Program-made: the position numbers and the translations under genes
Shown here: positions 16,120 to 25,468 of the stretch, piece after piece
Layout of the letters: every line of letters starts with the position of its first letter
Numbering within the stretch: the stretch's first letter is position 1
The notes under the pieces: generated by a model
What the model saw: only the letters and a program-made list of their open reading frames with translations
What the model was told of the DNA's origin: nothing
The model's database searches: none
Assembly (NCBI GenBank): GCA_023410975.1
Contig: JAEYPG010000602.1
Coordinates: 1 to 28,618 of the forward strand
Source of the DNA: Pseudomonadota bacterium
GTDB taxonomy: Bacteria; Pseudomonadota; Gammaproteobacteria; Burkholderiales; Burkholderiaceae_C
DNA: 28,618 nt
Reading direction: 5' to 3'

Positions 16120-16377
16120 TCAGACCGGGGTGACGAAGACCGTCTGACGGTTGAGCGCGCCCTTGGTGGCGAAGGACACCTGGCCGTCCACGAGGGCGAA
16201 CAGGGTGTGGTCCTTGCCCACGCCGACGTTCGTGCCGGCATGGAACTTGGTGCCGCGCTGGCGCACGATGATCGAGCCGGCCGAGATGGTCTGGCCGCCG
16301 AACACCTTCACGCCCAGCATCTTCGGTTTGGAGTCGCGGCCGTTCCGGGTGGAACCGCCGCCTTTTTTCTGTGCCAT
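16120..16377 (-). CDS. rpmA: 50S ribosomal protein L27
   Basis: L27 sits near the peptidyl transferase centre of the 50S subunit. The 85-residue product has the typical start MAQKKGGGSTRNGRDSKPK with a basic, glycine-rich N-terminal arm and the core VKVFGGQTISAGSIIVRQRG. A good AGGAG ribosome binding site lies upstream of the ATG. It follows rplU by 27 nt in the conserved rplU-rpmA-obgE order. Confidence 0.98.
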   Translation of the reverse strand: MAQKKGGGSTRNGRDSKPKMLGVKVFGGQTISAGSIIVRQRGTKFHAGTNVGVGKDHTLFALVDGQVSFATKGALNRQTVFVTPV

Positions 16378-16404
16378 GGTTCAGCTCTCCTGAGGCAACT
16401 GAGA

Positions 16405-16716
16405 TCAGCCGTTGACCGCGCCGATCTGGATTTCGGTGAAGGTCTGACGATGACCTTGGCGCTTCTGGTAGTGCTTGCGGCGACGCATCTTGAAGATACG
16501 CACCTTGTCATGCTTGCCGTGCGCCACGACGGTGGCGGTGACGGTGGCGCCGCTGACCAGAGGCGTGCCCACCTTCAGCTCCGCGCCGTTGCCGACAGCC
16601 AGAACTTGGTCGATCACGATCTCCTGGCCCACGTCCGCAGCAATCTGTTCTACCTTGATCTTCTCGCCGACAGCAACCTTGTATTGCTTACCGCCGGTTT
16701 TTATGACCGCGTACAT
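16405..16716 (-). CDS. rplU: 50S ribosomal protein L21
   Basis: L21 binds 23S rRNA in the large subunit. The 103-residue product, the same length as in E. coli, starts MYAVIKTGGKQYKVAVGEKI and ends QTFTEIQIGAVNG, with the basic FKMRRRKHYQKRQGHRQT rRNA-binding stretch. The ATG at 16716 is preceded by GAGAAAGG. The reading frame extends upstream without a family-like sequence. A TAGAAT -10-like element on the minus strand (16778-16783) is about 60 nt upstream. Confidence 0.98.
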   Translation of the reverse strand: MYAVIKTGGKQYKVAVGEKIKVEQIAADVGQEIVIDQVLAVGNGAELKVGTPLVSGATVTATVVAHGKHDKVRIFKMRRRKHYQKRQGHRQTFTEIQIGAVNG

Positions 16717-16891
16717 ATGTGACCTTTCTCTTGGGAATCCGTGCGTGCGGTAGACACCCCGACACACGGAACCCGCGATTCTAACCTGACGGCGAGAATG
16801 ACCCAGCCGCACACTGGGTTGACCGACCCGGCGCGCGACTTGCGGCGCACCCCATGTCCCGTGCGTCCGGCGCCTGCCGCGAGGCGCTTCC

Positions 16892-16897
16892 TATAAT
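16892..16897 (+). promoter_or_regulatory. -10 element for the polyprenyl synthase gene
   Basis: A perfect TATAAT ends 23 nt before the ATG at 16921. I see no consensus -35 at the right distance. It lies in the 204-nt region between the divergent rplU and prenyl synthase genes. Confidence 0.5.
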
Positions 16898-16920
16898 CCG
16901 CGCCGACTTTTCGAGCACCC

Positions 16921-17910
16921 ATGACTTCATCGGCTTCCACACCCACAACCCCTTCCGCCGACGAGCTCATGGCGCAGGAGATGCAGACCGTCGATGCCGT
17001 CATCGTCGAGCGCCTGCGCTCCGATGTGGCCCTCATCAACCAGATCGCGCACTACATCATCAGCGCCGGCGGCAAGCGCATTCGTCCTCGCCTAGTGCTG
17101 CTGTTCGCGCGTGCGCTGGGCTTCAAGGGCCCCGAGCGCTTCACGCTGGCCGCCACCGTCGAATTCATCCACACCGCCACCCTACTGCATGACGACGTGG
17201 TGGACGAGTCATCCTTGCGTCGCGGTCGCCAGACCGCGAATGCGCTGTTCGGCAACGCCGCCAGCGTGCTGGTGGGTGACTTCCTGTACTCGCGCGCCTT
17301 CCAGATGATGGTGTCCGTCGACCGCATGCGCGTGCTTGATGTGCTGGCTGACGCCACCAATGTCATCGCTGAAGGCGAAGTGCTGCAGCTGATGAACATG
17401 CACGACCCCGATCTCGCGATCGAGGACTACCTGCGCGTCATCCGCTACAAGACGGCCAAACTGTTCGAGGCCAGCGCGCGACTGGGCGCTGTGCTGGCTG
17501 AGGCCGACGCCGACACCGAGGAGCGCTGCGCCGACTATGGCCGCTCACTGGGCACGGCCTTCCAGCTCGTGGACGACCTGCTCGACTACCAGGGCGACAC
17601 GCAGGAACTCGGCAAGAACGTCGGCGACGACCTGCGCGAAGGCAAACCCACGCTGCCGCTGCTCATCGCCATGGCACGCGGCACAGAAGAAGAGCGGCTG
17701 CTGATCCGCCATGCCATCGAGCACGGCGAGGTCGAGCGGCTGCCCGACATCGTGCAAATCGTGCGTCGCACCGGGGCGCTGGAGGCCACGCGCGAGGCCG
17801 CGCGTGCCCAGGCCGAACAGGCCCGAGCCAGTCTTGAAGGGCTGCCGGATTCCGAAGCGCGGAAATCTCTGCTAGAATTCTGCTTTCGGTCGGTTGACCG
17901 GACCTTCTGA
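16921..17910 (+). CDS. ispB: All-trans polyprenyl (octaprenyl-type) diphosphate synthase
   Basis: It elongates farnesyl or geranyl diphosphate with isopentenyl diphosphate to make the ubiquinone side chain. The 329-residue product has the two aspartate-rich motifs of trans-prenyl synthases, DDVVD (91-95) and DDLLDYQGD (218-226). It also has GGKRIRPRLV (50-59) and a KTAKLFEAS segment. Chain length cannot be fixed from sequence; octaprenyl is inferred from the usual Q-8 of Burkholderiales. The MTSSASTPTT start is an unstructured N-terminal extension. A TATAAT box lies just upstream and no strong ribosome binding site is present. tRNA-Pro follows 80 nt downstream. Confidence 0.94.
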   Translation: MTSSASTPTTPSADELMAQEMQTVDAVIVERLRSDVALINQIAHYIISAGGKRIRPRLVLLFARALGFKGPERFTLAATVEFIHTATLLHDDVVDESSLRRGRQTANALFGNAASVLVGDFLYSRAFQMMVSVDRMRVLDVLADATNVIAEGEVLQLMNMHDPDLAIEDYLRVIRYKTAKLFEASARLGAVLAEADADTEERCADYGRSLGTAFQLVDDLLDYQGDTQELGKNVGDDLREGKPTLPLLIAMARGTEEERLLIRHAIEHGEVERLPDIVQIVRRTGALEATREAARAQAEQARASLEGLPDSEARKSLLEFCFRSVDRTF

Positions 17911-17923
17911 AAACGAAGCACTC

Positions 17924-17952
17924 CGGACAACAGCTGATAAATCTGATAGAAT
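17924..17952 (+). promoter_or_regulatory. Probable promoter of tRNA-Pro
   Basis: CGGACA (17924-17929, four of six matches to TTGACA) and TAGAAT (17947-17952) are 17 bp apart, starting transcription near 17959. The leader then contains a 7-bp hairpin, AGACAGC (17964-17970) with GCTGTCT (17977-17983), just before the mature tRNA at 17991. Confidence 0.5.
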
Positions 17953-17990
17953 AGAAAATGTTGAGACAGCACAGATGCTGTCTTGAACAT

Positions 17991-18067
17991 CGGGGTGTAG
18001 CTTAGCCTGGTAGAGCGCTACGTTCGGGACGTAGAGGCCGGAGGTTCGAATCCTCTCACCCCGACCA
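17991..18067 (+). tRNA. tRNA-Pro (anticodon CGG)
   Basis: This is a 77-nt cloverleaf. The acceptor stem CGGGGTG pairs with CACCCCG, with discriminator A and encoded CCA (18065-18067). The CTACG/CGTAG anticodon stem encloses loop TTCGGGA, which gives anticodon CGG reading CCG. The T arm is GGAGGTTCGAATCCTCT. All stems pair well. Confidence 0.96.
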
Positions 18068-18092
18068 GGTTTCCTTTCCGTATCTCCCATAG

Positions 18093-18129
18093 CTCCTGAT
18101 GTCAGGAGGTGCGACACGCAAGGTGTCGC
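18093..18129. repeat. Two tandem short hairpins downstream of tRNA-Pro
   Basis: CTCCTG-ATGT-CAGGAG (18093-18108, 6-7 bp) is followed at once by GCGACAC-GCAAG-GTGTCGC (18111-18129, perfect 7 bp). Neither has a T-tract, so they may be 3' processing or stabilising structures or a weak terminator. The remainder of the 255-nt gap to pilB (18130-18322) holds no gene or promoter I can support. Confidence 0.45.
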
Positions 18130-18322
18130 GCGGAGGTCGCGGTATCGCTGATTCACAGCATTTCCCTTCTCCGGACTGAATTCGGCAGCACTCACGCTTG
18201 CCGTGCGCGTGCAAGCGCAGTTGTGGCCACGCCGTCCATTGGGGCTGGCGCTCGTTGCGGTTTGTTTCAAATAGAGCGGATCATCGTCCGATCTCTGCCA
18301 CCGCGTCCCGCCGCTCACTACC

Positions 18323-20044
18323 GTGCCCATCGATACGCCCGCTGTCGCGATTCCCGCCACCCTCACAGGTGTCGCCCGCGTGCTCGTGCATGCCGGTCGG
18401 CTCGATGCAGGCACGGCCCTGGCATTGACCCAGACGGCTCGCCAGCAGCGCCTGGGCTTCGCCGCAGTCGCCGTGGACGCGGGCGCCATCTCCGCACGCG
18501 CACTTGCGCACACACTGGCGCGCACCTTGGCCCTGCCGCTGCTGGACCTCGACGCCTTCGACACCCGCCTGCTGCCGCGCGGCCTGCTCGACACCCGGCT
18601 GGCGCGGCAGCACCAGGTCGTCGTACTGGGCCGGCGCGGCAACCGTCTCTTCATCGGCGGCGCCGACCCGACCGACCAGGCCGCGGCCGAGCGCATCAAG
18701 TTCGCCACCCAGCTCACGCCCGAGTGGGTCGTGGTCGAGCGCGACAAGCTCGTGCGGCTGCTCGACGCCACCGCCGAGCAGCTGCCTGCGCCCAGCGGCG
18801 GCACCGACTTCAGGTTCGACCTCGCCGACGAGCCCGCGCCGGCCCCCACGGCCGAGGCCACCGCCCTCTCGGCCGAGGTCGAAGACGCCCCCGTGGTGCG
18901 CTTCCTGCAGAAGATGCTGATCGACGCGGTCAACGCCCGCGCCTCGGACCTGCACTTCGAACCCTACGAGTCGCACTACCGCGTGCGCTTTCGCATCGAC
19001 GGCGAGTTGCGCGAGGTGGTGCAGCCGCCGCTGGGCATCAAGGACAAGCTGTCCTCGCGCATCAAGGTCATCAGCCGCCTGGACATTGCCGAGAAGCGTG
19101 TGCCGCAGGACGGGCGCATGCAGCTCACCGTGGGCACACGCACCATCGACTTTCGTGTCAGCACGCTGCCCACGCTCTTTGGCGAGAAGATCGTCATTCG
19201 CATCCTCGACGCCTCCAGCGCGCAACTGGGCATCGACGCCCTGGGATACGAGGCTGAGGAAAAGGCACGGCTGCTGCACGCCGTTCGCCGCCCCTACGGC
19301 ATGGTCCTCGTCACCGGCCCCACCGGCTCGGGCAAGACGGTGTCGCTCTACACCTGCCTGAACCTGCTCAACCGTCCCGGCATCAACATCTCCGCCGTGG
19401 AGGACCCGGCCGAGATCCGCCTGCCCGGCATCAATCAAGTGGACGTCAACGAGAAGGCCGGGCTCACCTTCGCCACCGCGCTGCGCGCCTTCCTGCGCCA
19501 GGACCCGGACGTGATCATGGTGGGCGAAATCCGCGACCTGGAGACAGCCGACATTGCCGTCAAGGCGGCGCAGACCGGCCACCTGGTGCTCTCCACGCTG
19601 CACACCAACGACGCGCCGTCGACGCTGACGCGGCTGCTGCACATGGGCGTGGCCCCCTTCAACGTCGCCTCCAGCGTGCTGCTGATCACGGCGCAGCGCC
19701 TGGCGCGGCGGCTGTGCGAGCAGTGCAAGGCGCCGGCGGCGCTGTCGCGCGAGGCGCTGCTGCAGGCGGGCTTCGCGGCCGAGGAGCTCGACGGCCGCTG
19801 GCAGCCGTACCGGGCCGTGGGCTGTGCCGCCTGCAACAATGGCTACAAGGGCCGCGTCGGCCTGTACCAGGTGATGCCGGTGAGCGAGGCGCTGCAGCGC
19901 CTGATCCTGGCCCAGGGCACGGCGCTGGACCTCGCGCAGCAGGCCCGCCGCGAGGGCGTGCGCGACCTGCGCCAGGCCGGCTTGGTGAAGGTGCGCGCCG
20001 GGGTGACGTCGCTGGAGGAGGTCATCGCCGTCACCAACGACTGA
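18323..20044 (+). CDS. pilB: Type IV pilus assembly ATPase PilB
   Basis: PilB is the cytoplasmic hexameric ATPase that drives type IV pilus extension. The 573-residue product has a GspE/PilB N-terminal domain (about 20-150), a linker rich in Ala/Pro, and a secretion ATPase core with Walker A GPTGSGKT (332-339), Asp box NISAVEDPAEIRLPG, Walker B DVIMVGEIRD (396-405) and a His box around GHLVLSTLHTND (419-430). A tetracysteine metal site CEQC/CAAC (465-468, 501-504) is also present. The start is a GTG without a clear ribosome binding site; no in-frame ATG lies before the conserved region. PilC and PilD follow on the same strand, which favours PilB over GspE. Confidence 0.94.
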   Translation: MPIDTPAVAIPATLTGVARVLVHAGRLDAGTALALTQTARQQRLGFAAVAVDAGAISARALAHTLARTLALPLLDLDAFDTRLLPRGLLDTRLARQHQVVVLGRRGNRLFIGGADPTDQAAAERIKFATQLTPEWVVVERDKLVRLLDATAEQLPAPSGGTDFRFDLADEPAPAPTAEATALSAEVEDAPVVRFLQKMLIDAVNARASDLHFEPYESHYRVRFRIDGELREVVQPPLGIKDKLSSRIKVISRLDIAEKRVPQDGRMQLTVGTRTIDFRVSTLPTLFGEKIVIRILDASSAQLGIDALGYEAEEKARLLHAVRRPYGMVLVTGPTGSGKTVSLYTCLNLLNRPGINISAVEDPAEIRLPGINQVDVNEKAGLTFATALRAFLRQDPDVIMVGEIRDLETADIAVKAAQTGHLVLSTLHTNDAPSTLTRLLHMGVAPFNVASSVLLITAQRLARRLCEQCKAPAALSREALLQAGFAAEELDGRWQPYRAVGCAACNNGYKGRVGLYQVMPVSEALQRLILAQGTALDLAQQARREGVRDLRQAGLVKVRAGVTSLEEVIAVTND

Positions 20045-20122
20045 CCCACGCCGCCGCACGGCACCGCACCGCGGCGGCCCCACACCACCCGCGCCAGACG
20101 GGAGCACCCACCGGGAGGACGC

Positions 20123-21346
20123 ATGGCCAGCACCAGCATCACGGCAAGGAAGGCCCGGGAATTTCTCTTCGAATGGGAAGGCCGCGACCGCCAGGGCAAG
20201 CCCGTGCGCGGCGAGCTGCGCGCGGCCGGCGAGGCAGCGGTGGGCGCACACCTGCGCCGCCAGGGCGTCACGGTGCTGCGCGTGCGCAAGCGCCGCCTGC
20301 CCAGCGGGCGCGCCATCCGGCGCAAGGACATCGCGCTGTTCACGCGCCAGCTCGCCACGCTCATGCGCGCCGGTGTGCCGCTGCTGCAGGCCTTCGACAT
20401 CGTCGCGCGTGGCAGCGCCAACCCGCGCCTGACGCGGCTGCTGCAGGGCATCCGCGCCGACATCGAGACCGGCACCAGCCTTTCCGCGGCGTTGCGCAAG
20501 CACCCGCAGCACTTCGGCGCGCTCTACTGCAACTCGGTGCAGGCCGGCGAGAGCGGCGGCGTGCTGGAGCCGCTGCTGGAGCGGCTGGCGCTGCACGAGG
20601 AGAAGACGCTAGCGCTGCAGGCCCGCATCCGCGCGGCGCTGTTCTATCCAGTGACGGTGCTGGCGGTGTCGGCGCTGGTGCTGGCGCTGATCCTGGTGCT
20701 GGTCATCCCGGCCTTCACGGACGTGTTCCAGTCCTTCGGCGCCGACCTGCCCGCGCCCACGCGCTTCGTGATCAGGCTCTCGGAGCTCTTCGTCGCCGGG
20801 TGGCCGCTGATGCTGGCGCTGCTGGCCGGCGGCACGGCGGGCTTCCTGCACGCCTGGCGCCGCTCGCAGCGGCTGCGCGACGGCGCCGAGGCGCTGCTGC
20901 TGAAGACGCCGGTGTTCGGCGACCTGGTGTTCAAGTCCGTGCTGGCGCGCTGGACGCGCACGCTCTCCACGCTCTTCGCCGCCGGCGTGCCGCTGGTGGA
21001 GGCGCTGCCCTCGGCCGGCGCCGCAGCCGGCAACGCGGTGGTGGCGCGCGCCACGGCACAGGCGCGCAAGGCGGTGGCCAGCGGCACGGCGCTCAGCGCC
21101 GCGCTGCAGGCCAGCGCGGTGTTTCCAGGGCTGGTGCTGCAGCTCACGGCCATCGGCGAGGAGACGGGCACGCTCGACGCCATGCTGGCCAAGGCGGCCG
21201 AGTTCTACGAGAGCGAGGTGGACGAGTCCGCGCGCGGGCTCGCGAGCCTCATGGAGCCGGCGGTGATCGTCGTGCTGGGCTCGCTCATCGGCGGCATCGT
21301 GGTGTCGATGTACCTGCCCGTGTCCAAGCTGGGAGCCATCGTCTGA
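20123..21346 (+). CDS. pilC: Type IV pilus inner-membrane platform protein PilC
   Basis: PilC is the polytopic platform protein that connects the assembly ATPase with the growing pilus. The 407-residue product has two GspF-type cytoplasmic domains (around 72-195 and 275-397), each with the FTRQLATLMRAGVPLLQAF or WTRTLSTLFAAGVPLVEAL signature. It has hydrophobic segments near 173-195, 225-245 and the C-terminus (VIVVLGSLIGGIVVSMYLP). GGGAGG 4 nt before the ATG is the ribosome binding site. It is 78 nt after pilB and its stop overlaps the pilD start. Confidence 0.95.
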   Translation: MASTSITARKAREFLFEWEGRDRQGKPVRGELRAAGEAAVGAHLRRQGVTVLRVRKRRLPSGRAIRRKDIALFTRQLATLMRAGVPLLQAFDIVARGSANPRLTRLLQGIRADIETGTSLSAALRKHPQHFGALYCNSVQAGESGGVLEPLLERLALHEEKTLALQARIRAALFYPVTVLAVSALVLALILVLVIPAFTDVFQSFGADLPAPTRFVIRLSELFVAGWPLMLALLAGGTAGFLHAWRRSQRLRDGAEALLLKTPVFGDLVFKSVLARWTRTLSTLFAAGVPLVEALPSAGAAAGNAVVARATAQARKAVASGTALSAALQASAVFPGLVLQLTAIGEETGTLDAMLAKAAEFYESEVDESARGLASLMEPAVIVVLGSLIGGIVVSMYLPVSKLGAIV

Positions 21347-22275
21347 TGGATTTGCTGTTCCTGCAGCCGCTGCTGCACCCGCTGCCGCTGGCCCTGCTGG
21401 GGCTGTGCATCGGCAGCTTTCTCAACGTGGTCGTGCACCGGCTGCCGCGCATGCTGGAGCGCCAGTGGTGGCAGGACACTGCCGAGCAGCTGGCGGACGC
21501 CGATTCGCACGCGCGCACGCTGGGCCGCGCGCCCTCGCCCGCGCTCGCGGAAGACGCCGGCGCGCTGCAGCAGGCGCTGGAGGCGCTGCCGGTACTGACT
21601 CTTTCGCGACCCGGCTCGCGCTGCCCGCACTGCGGCACGCCCATCGCCTGGCACGACAACCTGCCGTTGCTGGGCTGGCTCAAGCGGCGCGGACGCTGCG
21701 CCGCCTGCGGCGAACGCATCCCGCTGCGCTACCCGCTGGTGGAGGCCGGCACGGCACTGCTCTTCGCCGCCATCGGCGCGCGCTTCGAGGCCCAGCCGAC
21801 GGCGCTGCTGTGGTGCGCGGTGGCGGCGGTGCTGCTGGCCGCGGCGCTCATCGACTGGGACACCACGCTGCTGCCCGATGCGCTGACGCTGCCGCTGCTG
21901 TGGGCCGGCCTGGTGGCCGCGGCGCTGGGCTGGACGCTGCCGCTGCCGCAGGCGCTGTGGGGCGCGGTGGCGGGCTACCTTTCGCTTTGGTCGGTGTACT
22001 GGCTGTTCAAGCTTGCCACGGGCAAGGAAGGCATGGGCTACGGCGACTTCAAGCTCATGGCCGCGCTGGGCGCCTGGTTCGGCGCGTGGATGATCGTGCC
22101 CATGCTGCTGATGGCCTCGCTGCTGGGCGCCGTCGTGGGCATCGGCATGAAGCTCACGCACTCGCTGCGCGAAGGCGGCTACGTGCCCTTCGGGCCGTTC
22201 CTGGCCGGTGCCGGGCTGGTGGTGATGCTGGCCGGCTCGCGGCCCGTGCTGGGCTGGATCGGATGGACCTTCTGA
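21346..22275 (+). CDS. pilD: Prepilin peptidase / N-methyltransferase PilD
   Basis: PilD cleaves the leader of type IV prepilins and type II pseudopilins at the inner membrane and N-methylates the new terminus. The 309-residue product has the N-terminal GLCIGSFLNVVVHRLPRML segment, a cytoplasmic loop with the CPHC/CAAC zinc pair (Cys93, 96, 118, 121), and the aspartyl-protease residues in IDWDTTLLPD (169-178) and GYGD (231-234). Several hydrophobic spans follow. The start overlaps the pilC stop as TGATG, with GGGAG 10 nt upstream. No prepilin gene is in the window, so its substrates are encoded elsewhere. Confidence 0.96.
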   Translation: MDLLFLQPLLHPLPLALLGLCIGSFLNVVVHRLPRMLERQWWQDTAEQLADADSHARTLGRAPSPALAEDAGALQQALEALPVLTLSRPGSRCPHCGTPIAWHDNLPLLGWLKRRGRCAACGERIPLRYPLVEAGTALLFAAIGARFEAQPTALLWCAVAAVLLAAALIDWDTTLLPDALTLPLLWAGLVAAALGWTLPLPQALWGAVAGYLSLWSVYWLFKLATGKEGMGYGDFKLMAALGAWFGAWMIVPMLLMASLLGAVVGIGMKLTHSLREGGYVPFGPFLAGAGLVVMLAGSRPVLGWIGWTF

Positions 22276-22913
22276 TGACGACGACTTCCCCATCTCCCGC
22301 CACCGCTGCCGCGACGCCGCTGCGCATCGGCCTCACCGGCGGCATCGGCAGCGGCAAGAGCACGGTGGCGGCGATGCTGGCAGCGCTGGGCGCGGTGGTG
22401 CTCGACACCGACGCCATCTCGCGCGAGCTCACCGCGCCGGGCGGCGCGGCGCTGCCCGCCATTGCCGCGCTGTTCGGCGCGCAGGCCATCGGCGCCGACG
22501 GCGCGCTGGACCGCGCCTGGATGCGCCAGCGCGTGTTCGCCGACACGGCGGCGCGGCAGCAACTCGAAGGCATCCTGCACCCGATGATCGGCGCCGAGGT
22601 GCAGCGCCGCAGCGATGCGGCCGGCGACGCGCCGCGCGTCTTCGACGTGCCGCTGCTGACCGAGTCGCGGCACTGGCGCGAGCGCGTGCAGCGCGTGCTG
22701 GTGGTGGACTGCAGCGAAGAGACGCAGGTGCAGCGCGTGATGCAGCGCTCGCAGTGGAGCGAGGACACGGTGCGGCGCGTCATCGCGCAGCAGGCGCCTC
22801 GCGCGCGGCGCCGCGCCATCGCCGATGCCGTGATCTTCAACGAGGGCCTGAGCCTGGAAGCGCTGGCGCTGCAGGTGCAGGCCCTCTGGCGCGGATGGTG
22901 TCCGGCCGCGTGA
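22275..22913 (+). CDS. coaE: Dephospho-CoA kinase
   Basis: CoaE phosphorylates the 3'-hydroxyl of dephospho-CoA, the last step of coenzyme A synthesis. The 212-residue product has the P-loop GGIGSGKST (22-30), LDTDAISREL, the DVPLLTES segment and a C-terminal LID region with QAPRARRRAIADAVIFN. The start overlaps the pilD stop as TGATG; an in-frame ATG 12 nt upstream (22263) is also possible. Its place at the end of pilBCD is common in proteobacteria. Confidence 0.95.
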   Translation: MTTTSPSPATAAATPLRIGLTGGIGSGKSTVAAMLAALGAVVLDTDAISRELTAPGGAALPAIAALFGAQAIGADGALDRAWMRQRVFADTAARQQLEGILHPMIGAEVQRRSDAAGDAPRVFDVPLLTESRHWRERVQRVLVVDCSEETQVQRVMQRSQWSEDTVRRVIAQQAPRARRRAIADAVIFNEGLSLEALALQVQALWRGWCPAA

Positions 22914-22937
22914 AAGAATCCACGCCCCGCTGATTCC

Positions 22938-22960
22938 GCCGCCGCGGCCCGCGCGGCGGC
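22938..22960. repeat. GC-rich hairpin between coaE and yacG
   Basis: GCCGCCGCG (22938-22946) pairs perfectly with CGCGGCGGC (22952-22960) around a 5-nt loop. What follows is not T-rich, so it is a strong structure but not a canonical terminator. Confidence 0.45.
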
Positions 22961-23014
22961 GCCTTCACCCCCTCCCGTCTTGTGCGCCGCCCCGGCGCCT
23001 CCAGCTTCGGTGCC

Positions 23015-23221
23015 ATGACTGCGTCCCGCCTCGTTCCCTGCCCCCACTGCGGCCAGCCCGCGGCCTTCGAGCCGTCCAACCGCTGGCGTCCCTTCTGCAG
23101 CCAGCGCTGCCGCGAGATCGACCTCGGCGCCTGGGCGCGCGAGGACTACCGCGTGCCCGACCGCGGCCGCGACGGCGCGCCCCCCGGCATCGAGGAGGAC
23201 CCGCAGGATTTCCCGAACTGA
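23015..23221 (+). CDS. yacG: DNA gyrase inhibitor / zinc-binding protein YacG
   Basis: YacG is a small zinc protein that binds GyrB and inhibits gyrase in E. coli. The 68-residue product shows the four zinc-ligand cysteines, CPHC (Cys9, Cys12) and CSQRC (Cys28, Cys32), followed by the family-specific REIDLGAWAREDYRVP. Length fits the family (65 aa in E. coli). The ATG at 23015 matches family length; an in-frame GTG at 22982 would add 11 residues. It lies 101 nt after coaE. Confidence 0.93.
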   Translation: MTASRLVPCPHCGQPAAFEPSNRWRPFCSQRCREIDLGAWAREDYRVPDRGRDGAPPGIEEDPQDFPN

Positions 23222-23234
23222 CACACCAACCCCC

Positions 23235-23262
23235 TTGAAGCCGGAACGGTCATCCCTATAAT
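23235..23262 (+). promoter_or_regulatory. groES-groEL promoter
   Basis: TTGAAG (23235-23240) and a perfect TATAAT (23257-23262) are 16 bp apart, giving a start near 23269. The sequence CTTGAA and the CCC-rich stretch running into the -10 also resemble a sigma-32 promoter, so overlapping vegetative and heat-shock recognition is plausible. The sigma-32 part is inference. Confidence 0.75.
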
Positions 23263-23270
23263 CTGTTTCG

Positions 23271-23297
23271 CTAGCACTCGCCACCGGTGAGTGCTAA
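23271..23297 (+). promoter_or_regulatory. CIRCE operator (HrcA binding site)
   Basis: CTAGCACTC (23271-23279), a 9-nt spacer and GAGTGCTAA (23289-23297) match the CIRCE consensus TTAGCACTC-N9-GAGTGCTAA with one mismatch, the first base of the left arm. It covers the expected transcription start, as for a repressor operator. HrcA repression of groE is well established; hrcA itself is not in the window. Confidence 0.95.
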
Positions 23298-23332
23298 CAG
23301 CCGGTCGGTGTGGCCGGTTGCCACTTTGCAGG

Positions 23333-23351
23333 GCACGCCGGGTTGGCGTGC
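23333..23351 (+). other. Hairpin in the groES mRNA leader
   Basis: GCACGCC (23333-23339) pairs perfectly with GGCGTGC (23345-23351) around GGGTT. It lies in the ~115-nt leader, 22 nt before the AAGGAG ribosome binding site (23374-23379), so it does not itself cover that site. Confidence 0.45.
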
Positions 23352-23384
23352 TTTCAACCTCCAAGAGCGAACCAAGGAGAAGCA

Positions 23385-23675
23385 ATGAAACTTCGTCCGT
23401 TGCATGACCGCGTGATCGTCAAGCGTCTCGAAAACGAAACCCGTACGGCCTCGGGCATCGTGATCCCCGACAACGCCGCGGAAAAGCCCGACCAGGGCGA
23501 GGTGCTGGCCGTCGGTCCGGGCAAGCGCAACGACAAGGGCGAGTTCGTGGCCCTGAACATCAAGGTCGGCGACCGCGTGCTGTTCGGCAAGTACAGCGGC
23601 CAGACCGTGAAGGTCGATGGCGACGAGCTGCTGGTGATGCGCGAGGAAGACCTCTTCGCCGTCGTCGAGAAGTAA
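23385..23675 (+). CDS. groES: Co-chaperonin GroES
   Basis: GroES is the heptameric lid of the GroEL folding chamber. The 96-residue product has the typical start MKLRPLHDRVIVKRLENE, the mobile loop with TASGIVIPDNAAEKPDQGEV, and a DELLVMREEDLFAVVEK end. AAGGAG lies 5 nt before the ATG. It is followed by groEL after 45 nt and is controlled by the CIRCE-containing promoter upstream. Confidence 0.98.
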   Translation: MKLRPLHDRVIVKRLENETRTASGIVIPDNAAEKPDQGEVLAVGPGKRNDKGEFVALNIKVGDRVLFGKYSGQTVKVDGDELLVMREEDLFAVVEK

Positions 23676-23720
23676 TCGCTCCCCGCTCCCAACCGCATCT
23701 ACTGAATCCGGAGAATTCCA

Positions 23721-25364
<1,644 letters not shown>

Positions 25365-25395
25365 TGTCCTGAGCCCGGAAACCTTCCGAGCCAAC

Positions 25396-25428
25396 AAAAA
25401 GCCCGCGGCGAAAGCCGCGGGCTTTTTT
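25396..25428. terminator. Bidirectional terminator between groEL and engB
   Basis: AAAAAGCCCGCGGC (25396-25409) pairs with GCCGCGGGCTTTTT (25414-25427) around a GAAA tetraloop, with T-tracts on both strands. It sits between convergent groEL and engB and can serve both. Confidence 0.93.
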
Positions 25429-25468
25429 CATTGCGGCAGCGCCGTGGGGCAACGCTGCGCCAAGACGC

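Noticed and set aside
18236..18262. Sigma-54-like promoter before pilB (TGGCGC ... TTGC)
   Set aside because: Spacing between the GG and GC elements is 8 nt instead of the required 10, so sigma-54 would not recognise it.
18281..20596. 771-codon minus-strand open frame opposite pilB
   Set aside because: It is antisense to pilB, with no domain-like sequence, no ribosome binding site and composition typical of a shadow of high-GC coding DNA.
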